From the NCBI GenBank assembly GCA_013365325.1, contig JABVXV010000622.1, positions 1-20,750 of the forward strand: a stretch of 20,750 nt of DNA. Reading direction: 5' to 3'. Both the position numbers and the translations under genes were made by a program. The notes below the pieces were generated by a model that was given only the letters and a program-made list of their open reading frames with translations, ran no database searches and was not told the origin of the DNA. Position 1 is the stretch's first letter; each line of letters begins with the position of its first letter. Origin of the DNA: Dipetalonema caudispina. Taxonomy: Eukaryota > Nematoda > Chromadorea > Rhabditida > Onchocercidae. Below, one piece after another: positions 1 to 7,505 of the stretch.

Positions 1-152
1 TTCAGCTGAAATTTTCTTTGGAACAGTTTGCTAATTTTTTATTGTGTAGGTTGCAATAACTGTGACGACATAAGCTTGAATTATAAGCTCATTCAAAATG
101 CAATAAATCTGATTTTGTTCTAAATAATTGAATCAAATTGTCATAATCCTAG

Positions 153-314
153 CAAATAGTTTATGATTCAGTATTGACTTGGAAAAAATGGCGTGAATGT
201 GGTGATTATGGCAACTTTGAAATAATAATTACTCATAGCTTGGAGGAGGCTATTCTGAAGGCATTTGAATTTCATTCTTTCTGTAATGAATTTGATCTGC
301 TGCAAGAGATATGA
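153..314 (+). CDS. Possible terminal exon, unknown protein
   Basis: Open frame of 53 codons after an AG at 151-152, ending in TGA at 312-314. No start codon makes it a complete gene, so it could only be the 3' part of a spliced gene entering from the left. The composition is protein-like, with alternating acidic, aromatic and aliphatic residues, including the stretch SLEEAILKAFEF. G is frequent at first codon positions. The same frame continues past the TGA for another 55 codons, so a single in-frame TGA divides a longer open stretch. The stop lies only nine bases before the acceptor of the next candidate gene, leaving no room for a 3' UTR unless the two are co-transcribed. The minus strand is also open here (168-419). 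The family is not recognised and chance is a real alternative. Confidence 0.18.
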   Translation, partial: QIVYDSVLTWKKWRECGDYGNFEIIITHSLEEAILKAFEFHSFCNEFDLLQEI

Positions 315-316
315 TA

Positions 317-323
317 TTTTCAG
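317..323 (+). promoter_or_regulatory. TTTTCAG acceptor just before a start codon
   Basis: TTTTCAG matches the nematode splice-acceptor consensus and lies 16 bases before the ATG at 340. In nematodes such a site just upstream of a start commonly receives a spliced leader. A normal cis-splice acceptor for an upstream noncoding exon is equally possible. Confidence 0.35.
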
Positions 324-339
324 GATAGTGAAGTAGACG

Positions 340-612
340 ATGGGTACCAAAGAAACAAACATTACTGTCGTGATTTTTCTTTCATGTTTGTTGATTTGGG
401 AAAGCCTTGCTTTAGACACTTTCGAATATTTGGTGAGAGTTGCTTTCTTCCTTATGAGAGATTCTTCTTAGGCATTACAAGATAATCTTGAGTCGCCCGT
501 CAATAATGAAGTTGATCGTCAATGGGATGTAGATGTGAGTAAGAAGAAGGAAATTAAAAACTGTTGTCGAAGAATGAAGCCAAATAATACAACACAAAAA
601 AACCATAGCTGA
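340..612 (+). CDS. Candidate small secreted protein, two exons
   Basis: Proposed exons are 340-432 and 472-612, joined in phase 0 across a 39-base intron (GTGAGAG ... TTCTTCTTAG). The product is 77 residues. The N-terminus reads as a classical signal peptide: short polar MGTKETN, hydrophobic core ITVVIFLSCLLIW, then ESLA with likely cleavage before LDTFEYL. The mature part is acidic (ALQDNLESPVNNEVDRQWDV) with a basic tail containing a KKK run, a Cys-Cys pair and an Arg-Arg pair, so a processed peptide precursor is conceivable. There is no amidation Gly and no recognised motif. The start is chosen because of the TTTTCAG 16 bases upstream. A second donor (GATGTGAGTAAG, at 535) could remove the basic tail and join a later exon, such as 842-1009 or 1163-1200. 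No poly(A) signal is seen nearby. An unspliced reading stops after 44 codons. The family is unknown. Confidence 0.42.
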
Positions 613-655
613 AACAGAATCTCTAAAGGAATAACACTCATTATTTTGGTATAAC

Positions 656-668
656 TATATATATATAT
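656..668. repeat. (TA)n microsatellite, short
   Basis: Thirteen bases of perfect alternating TA. It lies 44 bases after the candidate stop at 612, in a run without coding signal. Confidence 0.8.
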
Positions 669-841
669 GTTTGAGGTAGGAGTGGCAATACAAAGAATAT
701 TGTATTACAATACTTTATTAAGCATAACGAACAAGGATTATTTGTATCAATCCTTTCGCAAATATGATTAGGATTAATCTAAATATGATTTATTACTTTG
801 GTAATGTGAATAACAAGGCGGATTGTTTTACCGTATCTCAG

Positions 842-1009
842 GTAAAAATGACTATAAACAAAATGAGTTATGTTAGACATTGTGACCTTCCTCAACTATC
901 AATTTATATGACAATCACTCAAATGAGAATAACTGCACAACAAAAGCTAATTTTATTTAGAACTACTTGTGATAAAAAACTCTCGGATCCACGACAATTA
1001 CTAGTTTAG
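842..1009 (+). CDS. Possible alternative 3' exon
   Basis: Fifty-five open codons after the AG of CCGTATCTCAG at 840-841, ending in TAG. The phase is 0, which matches the optional donor at 535, so this could be an alternative last exon of the secreted candidate at 340. The frame is also open upstream to 764. Two cysteines, segments YVRHCDLPQLS and KLSDPRQLLV; no motif recognised. The acceptor is only moderately pyrimidine-rich and is followed by GTAAAA, so the same bases could be read as a donor. A 60-residue ORF on the other strand (963-1145) overlaps its end and is equally plausible by eye. Confidence 0.18.
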   Translation, partial: VKMTINKMSYVRHCDLPQLSIYMTITQMRITAQQKLILFRTTCDKKLSDPRQLLV

Positions 1010-1547
1010 TGAAAGAATTAATTTGTTTCAAAAAAGTAATGTTGAAAAGTGAAACTTTCAAACATTTATACTTTTTCAGTTTAATATCTTCAGCGACATA
1101 ATTATCTGCTAAAAATGTTATGTCATTATATGCATCTTTTTTCACTTATTTTTTAACATTCAGAATTTGAAATGTCATAACGACAGCGATCCATATAACT
1201 AGCTATTGAAAGTAACTTTTTCCTTAGATATCACTACTTTTCCCGGATTTTCTTGGTTTTCAAAGAATCAGAGGTATCTGATCGCTTATTTTTCAAATCT
1301 TTCTTTCCATTGTTTCAATTTTCGAATTAATATTTAAGTTTTTTATACATGTTCGCTTGCATTAAAATTATGCAAAACATTATTTGGAATGTTTGAAGCC
1401 ACTTCGATAGCCTGTTGCCAAGTTGAATTTTGGTAATCCCATTTGATCGACTATTTCGACAACAAGTTTATTCGAAGAAAAATTTTGTCGACCTTACATC
1501 GGGTTGCTTTTCTGTGTTCTTTTTGCTAAGGATCCTTTAATTGCTTG
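1010..1547. other. No confident gene; isolated splice-like signals
   Basis: AT-rich stretch. Acceptor-like sites with short open tails occur at 1078 (ACTTTTTCAG), 1163 (AACATTCAG, followed by 12 codons to a TAG) and 1227 (TTTTTCCTTAG). The last opens a 46-base interval ending at a GAG/GTATCT donor at 1273. All three frames of that interval are open, so it carries no coding information. Nothing else is supported. Confidence 0.4.
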
Positions 1548-1721
1548 ATGACAAATTGCAGTTTGAAATATATTAAGCTTAATTTCAGATTCCAGTGTAT
1601 TCATTCTTCAAATTTTCTGGACAACTGCAAGATTGACGAAAGGGCATTCTTCAAAGGAGGTAACCATAAAAGGAAAGTTGCGTTGTACATGAATTATGTG
1701 TTGAGTAAAGCGTTCCGTTAA
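1548..1721 (+). CDS. Small ORF, three cysteines, unknown
   Basis: ATG-started ORF of 57 codons ending in TAA. The second half (after the AATTTCAG acceptor at 1587 or the ATTCCAG at 1594) has codon composition more like coding sequence than its surroundings, with stretches such as DNCKIDERAFFKGG and VALYMNYVLSKAFR. It may be a terminal exon rather than a complete gene. If the acceptor at 1594 is used, the phase is 0 and would fit the optional donor at 535 of the secreted candidate. A weak donor (GGAG/GTAACC) lies inside. No family recognised. At this length chance cannot be excluded. Confidence 0.22.
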   Translation: MTNCSLKYIKLNFRFQCIHSSNFLDNCKIDERAFFKGGNHKRKVALYMNYVLSKAFR

Positions 1722-2036
1722 TGAAATATTAAGTTGTATTTGAAATTTTGTCATGTTTGAAAAAGAATTAGGATATTGTTTTCGAAGTGTACCAATAGAG
1801 AATGAGTGAAATTCGGATTATTTTTTTCCAAATATTAGATGGAGAAGATGGAATAGTGTATCAGGAATCAATCCTTTCTTAACTTTATCGTCCCTTAAAA
1901 AAGACTGTAATTCTAAAAAATGATAAAAAGAACGGAAGGTTACACCACAAGTGATGAGTGCATGACGGAATCATTGTTTACCTGAATGTAGCCGATGGCC
2001 ACCGGTACTGTCCACTTTCTATTTATTCATTGTTCA
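1722..2036. other. No gene seen; minus-strand donor-like site
   Basis: No ORF worth reporting. On the minus strand, near 1981-2018, a locally GC-richer 38-base interval ends in a strong donor (TTCAG/GTAAAC) but starts after in-frame stops and has no ATG. It could be a short untranslated or internal exon, or nothing. Confidence 0.3.
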
Positions 2037-2420
2037 TCATCCACGACGGTGTATTTCGTAACAAACGTTTATGCTTATTTGTTTTGTTCTTGCCGCTGCT
2101 GTTGTAAATAACTTTAACAAAAAAAAAGGTTGAAGAATAAAAGAGACACCCGTCTCGTTGCGATCAGTCATTTCTGTATCCTCGGAAGTTTCAATCCCCG
2201 CAATGCACTTCACAAATATAACATATGCATAAATGATAATGGCATGGTTGCTAAGAGGTCCCTGCACCAGCTGGTACCAACTGTCCACCTCTTTCACTCC
2301 TCTCTTCTTCGTCCGTTCCTTCCTTTTTTTTCTATCACGGCGGTAACGAAATTGTTCAAAGACTAACCATATATACTTCACATTAAATTTCCACTCTTTC
2401 TCCACTCTGATTCTCTTCAC
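2037..2420 (-). CDS. 127-codon ORF, basic start, unknown
   Basis: One of the two longest ORFs. It begins at an ATG, with a strongly basic segment near residues 25-42 (runs of KK, RK and KR), then a hydrophobic stretch around NHAIIIYAYVIFVKCIAGI, an acidic/polar patch (ETSEDTEMTDRNET) and a second hydrophobic patch. The ORF ends in tandem TGA TGA. The acidic patch and mixed composition are more protein-like than most ORFs here, but the basic segment comes from a plus-strand pyrimidine tract (CTCTTCTTCGTCC) and so may be a composition artefact. No splice structure or homologue is recognised. The region is richer in GC than its flanks, which lengthens chance ORFs. A shorter plus-strand ORF overlaps it. 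Confidence 0.2.
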   Translation of the reverse strand: MKRIRVEKEWKFNVKYIWLVFEQFRYRRDRKKRKERTKKRGVKEVDSWYQLVQGPLSNHAIIIYAYVIFVKCIAGIETSEDTEMTDRNETGVSFILQPFFLLKLFTTAAARTKQISINVCYEIHRRG

Positions 2421-3002
2421 TCCCTCCGCTATTTCATTTTAATAAAACTTTGGGTTGTAAATTGAAAACGGCAGAGGGAAGTTAGGCGTTGCATGCATTC
2501 ATGGAGAAATAATTTTTTTAGATAGACAACAAAATGTCACAATGAATTTCATAGTATAACCAGCAACTAACGTATGGTGCATCCCGCACTTCCTATCTCA
2601 TCTCTGGTTATAATGTTGAAGATTGATTGTCCGCTCCCAGAGCCATTCTGACCACTTTCGACGAAAGACAACAACAACCAACCAACCAACCAATTAGTTA
2701 TTCCTGTACTTGCATAATTGACAAATTAAAATCAAACTTTATGCTTTCTGTTATTTTAAGCACGAAGGAATATCTCCTCGTTTAAGAACGTGGATGCTGC
2801 TAAAGGACATCATCTTTTTATAATACTAGGATAGTACTTAATGACTTGGATATTCTAATGGTAATTCGACTCTACTCAGATACAGCAAGTATCGCATTTA
2901 CAATACTGTGTACACCAATCAGATAATTCTCGTGACACAATTATCCGCTGATATAAGATAACTGTAAGCTCGTTGCGGAACTCTTGGCTATGATATCCTC
3001 CT
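2421..3002. other. No confident gene; CAAC repeat and Cys-rich minus ORF
   Basis: Contains a short tetranucleotide repeat (2671-2694). A 69-codon minus-strand ORF (2876-3085) has nine cysteines, five of them in its last twelve residues (DWCTQYCKCDTCCI). It has no signal peptide or visible splice sites and overlaps the plus-strand candidate below, so it is noted but not called. Confidence 0.35.
2671..2694. repeat. (CAAC/CCAA)n short tandem repeat
   Basis: CAACAACAACC leading into about four CCAA units; imperfect at the start. Confidence 0.7.
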
Positions 3003-3260
3003 TTGAACCAGTACATTATAAAATGGCAATTCGATGTGCCCACTGAACAATTTGCGAGAGAGAAAGCACAAAGACTGTTGTTCATACATTATAACATTTT
3101 CCCTTATAGCAAAACAACCGCTTGTTTTTTTTTTTTCAGCTTTGGTGTATTGCTTTTGTGGGCAACTGTACAAATACCGCTTGTCGAATTTATTATTAAT
3201 GGTTTTTGTGGACAAAAACAAACCCATAAAAAGCTTTCACCATTGAAAAATTTGCATTGA
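3003..3260 (+). CDS. 85-codon ORF or terminal exon with membrane segment
   Basis: As a single ORF it begins at TTG and reads through a T12 run into a hydrophobic segment (FGVLLLWATVQIPLVEFIIN), then a basic tail ending in KKLSPLKNLH and TGA. The T12-CAG at 3125-3139 is an excellent splice acceptor, so the last 121 bases (3140-3260) may be a terminal exon on their own. In that reading the run of Phe codons is intron, not protein. A second frame (3034-3246) is also open across the same acceptor, so the coding frame is not decided. On the minus strand the overlapping Cys-rich ORF is a third option. No family recognised. Confidence 0.2.
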   Translation: MNQYIIKWQFDVPTEQFAREKAQRLLFIHYNIFPYSKTTACFFFFSFGVLLLWATVQIPLVEFIINGFCGQKQTHKKLSPLKNLH

Positions 3261-3403
3261 AAGATTTCGTTGAAAATTCATACTATCTATTCATGTTTTA
3301 ATTGAATGAAATAGCTTTTGACTTGTGAGGCACACAAATTCGCAAATTATTGTTCCCATAAAATTTTTAAAAGTAATTTCACTTCCTTTTCATCAACTTT
3401 TTC

Positions 3404-3571
3404 ATGATTTGTAGTTTACATAAATTCAGAATTAATGCTGAACTTTTCCAAATCGCAGAATGTAGTACTATTGGCATGATCGAATATGCAGCGAGGAAAA
3501 TCTGGCAAAACATCCATCCAAATGTTGAAATTCATGTTCGTCAATGGGTTTTAGTAAAACACTCTATATAG
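3404..3571 (+). CDS. Small ORF, unknown, possible terminal exon
   Basis: ATG-started 55-residue ORF ending in TAG. It carries a regular mix of residues (AECSTIGMIEYAARKIW, HPNVEIHVRQWVLVKHSI) and is GC-richer than the surrounding bases. Acceptor-like AGs lie inside it at 3429 (AAATTCAG) and 3458 (AAATCGCAG). If either is used, this would be the last exon of a gene whose earlier exons are not seen. The residue pattern does not match any family I recognise. Confidence 0.2.
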   Translation: MICSLHKFRINAELFQIAECSTIGMIEYAARKIWQNIHPNVEIHVRQWVLVKHSI

Positions 3572-4144
3572 TTTTTTAGTTTTGAGCTGTTAAAGTGAAG
3601 TTTTGAGAAAATTTTGAACATATTTTTTGGTGATAAAGAGAGGATAGTGTCTCTTCCGAATTCAGAAGTCGCTCTCACTCACTTTTCAGAAATTTGAAGT
3701 TCCTTTATTTAATTAACATAATTATAATTAATATTTCCATCTTTTAAAGTTAAAATTTGTTTGTCACAACAAATTTCACTTAGATTTCAATTATAAATGC
3801 CGAAGAGATTAATTCAGCAGCCGAAGCATCCAGAAATATTCCTTAGAATTTCCGAGAAGTTCGAAAAGCACAAAAAAATCTGTGAATGGAAATTCAAGAA
3901 ACGGTAGATAGTATCGTGTGCAGAAATGATGGATAGTGGTGGTTTGTTCATTATATCTGAGGGATGGGAAAAGTCGGGCGAGGGAGGAGGAAAAAAGAGA
4001 AGCGATTTTGCTCGGAAAAACCGCAGAATGATAAATAGCCAATTGTTTCACATTAGAAATATCAGTGATCACTACTGACCCTTGGACGTGAAGTTGAAAT
4101 GACGGAGGTACTGAGACGAAGCATTTGAATTAAATCAATTACTA
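3572..4144. other. No gene seen
   Basis: AT-rich with no splice-supported frame. An 87-codon minus-strand ORF (3809-4072) is rich in Ser, Phe and Leu because the plus strand there is purine-rich, so it was not accepted. Confidence 0.4.
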
Positions 4145-4336
4145 ATGACAACCACTTCACTCACTTTTCTCCCTTATCTCTTTCTCCTTACCTTACCCTT
4201 TTCCTATTCTAATCATATTTCAGTTGATTCACTAATATATTTAAAACTGATTGCCACTACCTTTCGGGTAGCGGTAGATTGTCACTGTGTAACTTGGCTT
4301 TCGGAAAGTTGGCACACTGTTGGCATCAAGTATTAG
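4145..4336 (+). CDS. Signal-peptide-like ORF or exon after a strong acceptor
   Basis: ATG ORF of 63 codons. Residues 1-22 look like a signal peptide (LTFLPYLFLLTLPFSYS core), followed by a short domain with a Cys-His-Cys (VDCHCVTWLSESWH). The caution is that the 'signal peptide' is encoded by a pyrimidine tract that ends in CATATTTCAG at 4222, which is also a textbook splice acceptor. The tract may therefore be intron and only the last 37 codons exon. Both readings share the same frame. No downstream poly(A) signal is close. Confidence 0.22.
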   Translation: MTTTSLTFLPYLFLLTLPFSYSNHISVDSLIYLKLIATTFRVAVDCHCVTWLSESWHTVGIKY

Positions 4337-4517
4337 TATCATATGGCGCAGAGAGAAATGGTTCTGTATTCCGATCAATAAGGCCTTGAACATGCTGATA
4401 TTCCAATCGTGATACATCTTCTCATTAACTAACAATATTAATTGGTTTTAAGCTGCTTTGTAACAATTTTAAGCAATTCAGTTTGTGAAACAAGTTTCCC
4501 CATAATTTTGGAGTACG

Positions 4518-4922
4518 ATGAGAAAAATATTGAATGATCTCGACTCGACTCGATTTGCCACCATTCTGATTAGCAATCAATTTATGTCCATCTGTTTCAT
4601 TTGTCAAAATATATTAGAAAGAAGTGTGCCAATATGGGGACATTCGATATTCTGTCGCGAACGCTCGCCATCGGTCGCTAGTGACGAGAAGACGGAAAGC
4701 GTTCCTTACTTCTCTCTCACTCACCGCTACTTCGTTATTAATTTCGTTTCACACCATTACTTTGTTCATTTTCCGAATGTTTTATCAAAATTTTTTTCAT
4801 TTCTAAACATCATCGTTGTCAGTTCTGATCGCAGCCTCAAAGAAAAGAGTAGCGTTTATTTTGCATCTGTTTACTTTTTCCTCTTCATATCCAATTTAGA
4901 TTGTTCAGTTCGAATGCATTAA
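4518..4922 (+). CDS. Longest ORF in the window (134 codons), unknown
   Basis: Begins ATG AGA AAA ATA TTG and ends TAA. The first half has balanced composition and CpG-containing codons around 4650-4700 (Cys pair CFIC, then CRERSPSVASDEKTES). The second half is rich in Phe, Tyr and Ser from a pyrimidine-rich stretch and is less convincing. Random expectation for an ORF this long is well below one in the window at average composition, but the local GC is higher, which weakens that argument. Nothing resembling a known domain. A strong minus-strand donor (GCG/GTGAGTGAG, near 4720) lies opposite it. Confidence 0.27.
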   Translation: MRKILNDLDSTRFATILISNQFMSICFICQNILERSVPIWGHSIFCRERSPSVASDEKTESVPYFSLTHRYFVINFVSHHYFVHFPNVLSKFFSFLNIIVVSSDRSLKEKSSVYFASVYFFLFISNLDCSVRMH

Positions 4923-5106
4923 ACATAACTATTTTGTTTACTACTAATTAGTTAGCATATTTGTCCATTCTCCTTATTGACGAAAGGCCAAGTTTGAATA
5001 GTGATTGCATGATAAATTGAACATAGCTAAAGCTAATGATCGTTGTATCACAACCAATAACATTCATAAATTATAATGATTGTCAAGCCATAGCCTGGTA
5101 TTATAG

Positions 5107-5160
5107 GAGCTGTTATTCCTGCCTGTTTGTCCGCAGAATTTATCCTTGGATGATCGGTCC
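5107..5160 (+). CDS. Possible 18-codon internal exon
   Basis: Bounded by TATTATAG and by the donor TCC/GTGAGCGG, in phase 0 at both ends. The reading includes FLPVCPQNLSLDDRS. An internal alternative acceptor (GCCTGTTTGTCCGCAG, at 5136) has a better pyrimidine tract and would leave only eight codons. Without splicing the frame stops at 5175. No compatible neighbour exon was established. Confidence 0.18.
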
Positions 5161-5207
5161 GTGAGCGGTTGGTAGTAGTTTCATAACGAAACTGTTGATT
5201 TTGATGA

Positions 5208-5414
5208 TTAGCGAAATATTATAACTTTCAAAGATGCCAAAAATTTCTTGTTTGCCTTCCTTTTGAGAAGGAAACAAGGGGAATTCGTGAAAGGCAGTAT
5301 ATAATCCACACTTTCGATAATTCGGGCGGTTGTGTACTTTGGTGGTGGCTGTTTTTTCCCGCTTTCTAATTTTATTCTCGGAAATAAATCTGGCAGACTT
5401 GTGGCACGTAGCAT
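5208..5414 (-). CDS. 68-codon ORF, basic/proline-containing, unknown
   Basis: ATG-started, ends TAA. Mixed residues with a KKQPPPKY segment and a Lys/Arg-rich C-terminal third (LLKRKANKKFLASLK). There is no acceptor between the upstream in-frame stop and the ATG, so it would have to be a first exon or a single-exon gene. A possible minus-strand exon with a good donor lies 254 bases upstream (5668-5724), but no phase-compatible acceptor joins them. Unknown family. Confidence 0.2.
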   Translation of the reverse strand: MLRATSLPDLFPRIKLESGKKQPPPKYTTARIIESVDYILPFTNSPCFLLKRKANKKFLASLKVIIFR

Positions 5415-5593
5415 AAGTAGTAGTTAATGAGAAGTAAACGATATTAAAAGTTTTTTCGGAAGCTCAAGTTATGGTGTAATAAATAATAAGCTGTAATAGG
5501 AAGATGGAATTACTGAAGCTGAAATTGAATTAAAAATTGAGTCAGCGTTGGAAGGATTAAAGATGTGACGGTGAATATTGAAAAAAAAATCTT

Positions 5594-5619
5594 TATATAT
5601 ATATATATATATATATATA
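5594..5619. repeat. (TA)13 microsatellite
   Basis: Twenty-six bases of perfect TA, preceded by an A9 run at 5581-5589. Self-complementary, so a likely polymorphic locus. Confidence 0.9.
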
Positions 5620-5667
5620 AGCTGCTGTCGCATAATTTTAAATATGTAGAGTGGAAAATTAACTTAC

Positions 5668-5724
5668 GGCTTCATTCAGAAACTTTTCTTTAACGGAATT
5701 TCTGGAAATGTGGTTACTGAACAT
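5668..5724 (-). CDS. Possible 5' exon with GTAAGT donor
   Basis: Nineteen codons from an ATG (MFSNHISRNSVKEKFLNEA) ending at a consensus GTAAGT donor in phase 0. The frame is open a further eight codons upstream, to a TAA/AAG. It would be spliced towards lower coordinates, but no matching acceptor was found before 5414. The remainder of 5415-5976 holds only the TA repeat. Confidence 0.17.
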
Positions 5725-5976
5725 TTCAAACTTTGGTAATAGCGTTCCTTAATTAAGCATGTCAAGTTCGGAAAATTAAGAGCCAAAAAGGATGATACTA
5801 GTTGCTCACAACGATGTTATATGATGCTACCACTGGCCATTGATTATAATTAATGAGACCGAAGATTTTATTGATATGTAACTGATTCAGTCTCAACAAT
5901 GACCACTCAATCAATTCACTGGTCTGAAATTCATGTTCATAAATTGAATCTGATGAGTTTAAATAAAAGTTGTCAG

Positions 5977-6182
5977 CTACACCTCCTGAGCAATCTGTTT
6001 TTAAAGTCTTCGACTGCCTGACGACTGCTCCAAGGCTATACTACAACTCATTTTATAACAAGTTAATGAAGTATGCGAGACAGATAGGAGTATTATTGAC
6101 AGGTACAGGATGTCACGGAACGTTGCTACGATTGTTGTCATCATGGCAAATGAACACATTTGGTGAGAATTTCACTATATAG
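5977..6182 (+). CDS. Candidate exon or small ORF, unknown
   Basis: Open after GTTGTCAG with only one of three frames open, ending either at the donor TTTG/GTGAGAATT (exon 5977-6162) or at TAG 6180-6182. The residue pattern is protein-like, with segments such as VFKVFDCLTTAPRLYYNS and GTGCHGTLLRLLSSW. There is no upstream ATG in frame near the acceptor. A second strong donor (GATAG/GTAAGT, at 6280) ends an eleven-codon open interval (VQVTKYVRDD) at 6248-6279. That frame is not phase-compatible with the first donor, so the two do not join as seen. Confidence 0.24.
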
Positions 6183-6678
6183 TCCACTTTCAATACTTTG
6201 AAAAAAAATCAGCATATGACAGGTTCAGATACACATCGTACAGTTAGGTTCAAGTAACAAAGTATGTGAGAGATGATAGGTAAGTAATTCAGGATGAATC
6301 ATCTAACATAGCTTTATTCGATGTGCCATTTTATTATGCTCTTTAGATCTAATAATGTAGGGGACGCACCTATTAAATATTTACTCGAGATTTGTTGGTA
6401 ATCGAATAGAAAATACTAATTTGTTTTAGGCGATAATGTAATGAAGTATGTATGACCTTCTGGACTGGAAGCAGGAAGAGCTAGCTGATTTCAAATGAAC
6501 TTTGATTTTCTGACTTTAATCGCCGTTTGACCCTCTTCCGGTTTTTGTCCCTTAACCAAATGTGACATTCTTATAAGCGTTCCTCTTTCAACAGCGGATG
6601 GCCGGCCACTGAGTTATGTAACAACCTTGCAACTCTTTTCTCTGCTCCGCTCCTCTCTTCTCCTCTTCTCATCATCAG
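6183..6678. other. No gene seen except the short interval at 6248-6279
   Basis: AT-rich up to about 6590. From 6590 the plus strand becomes GC-richer and then pyrimidine-rich (6636-6672, runs of CTCT), leading to the CATCATCAG acceptor at 6678. Confidence 0.35.
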
Positions 6679-6952
6679 ATCGACTATGTACCATTCCAGC
6701 ATGACAGCAATGTGACAATGTCTCGTCAGCACAGCCACATTGATACCACTCCCATGCCGGTGCCATTTGATTTCCAGACACTTACAACCACCACCACCGC
6801 CACCGTTCCGATCGCTTAAACCGTTCGTCTTTGCTCCACTTCACATAGGAGAGAGAATATCCGCTTTTCTGAACCCTTTTCAAGATTATTCTCCTTCACG
6901 GAATCGAATAGTCGAATGCAAACTTTGCAAACAATATGAGTTGATCTTGTAG
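6679..6952 (+). other. GC-rich block open in several frames, possible exon
   Basis: The most GC-rich segment of the window (near half G+C). After the pyrimidine tract and CATCATCAG, frame one reads 46 codons to TAA at 6819, with MSRQHSHIDTTPMPVPFDFQ and a Thr run from an ACC repeat. Frame two (6740-6952) reads 70 codons with a Pro run from the same repeat and a CKLC near its end. The minus strand is also open through a Gly run. Because all are open, GC content alone explains much of it. A real exon, or a promoter/enhancer element, is possible, and the frame cannot be chosen. Confidence 0.25.
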
Positions 6953-7112
6953 TTGTTCAAGTTGTTCAATGATCGGTAGTTGACCTCCCGACTAGGTTGA
7001 ACTAGTTCTTTACTCAAAATTTTACTAATTTTTGTCCACTTTTTAAGCACTCTTATTTTGCATTTTTCGTTTTGCTTATTTGGTCATTTGTAGCCATTAT
7101 GCCTGTACTTAC

Positions 7113-7128
7113 TGTGTGTGTGTGTGTG
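7113..7128. repeat. (TG)8 microsatellite
   Basis: Sixteen bases of perfect TG, in noncoding sequence. Confidence 0.85.
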
Positions 7129-7474
7129 GTACCTGTCGCGCTACACTGATGGAAGCACTTCACTACTAATTCCCAAATCTTGAGCACATCAAAGTGAATC
7201 ATATTTAGATTTCCAAGAATTTCTGGAAAAATCTTCCACGTAATTCAATAGCTTTCTAATTCAGAATCAGAGTAAACATTTGGTCAGTAATCAGTAAGTG
7301 CTCTTTGCTTTTATGTCCCGTTTGTTACATCGCAAATACTTTGCAGTTGATTCGTCTCTCAACAAGCTAATTAGTTTTTTTCTCTTCACTTACAACCCTT
7401 TTCATCCAGCTGATGTCGGTTAGTAAAAGATATTAGATATTTATTATGAAATTTCATAACGAACAAATAACTAC

Positions 7475-7505
7475 TGTCCTAAGGCAATCTTTGGCCTTAG
7501 TGACA
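7475..7505. repeat. Hairpin-forming inverted repeat
   Basis: TGTC-CTAAGGC and GCCTTAG-GACA pair over eleven positions, with one bulged T and an 8-base loop. It lacks a following T run, so a bacterial-type terminator is not implied. Confidence 0.5.

Noticed and set aside
963..1145. 60-codon minus-strand ORF
   Set aside because: Composition is Lys/Ile/Asn-rich as expected for AT-rich DNA; no acceptor near the ATG, and it conflicts with the plus-strand candidate exon.
6056..6300. Apparent duplication around AAGTATG(C/T)GAGA at 6068 and 6258
   Set aside because: Similarity is confined to about a dozen bases and the flanks do not align, so a real tandem duplication is not supported.
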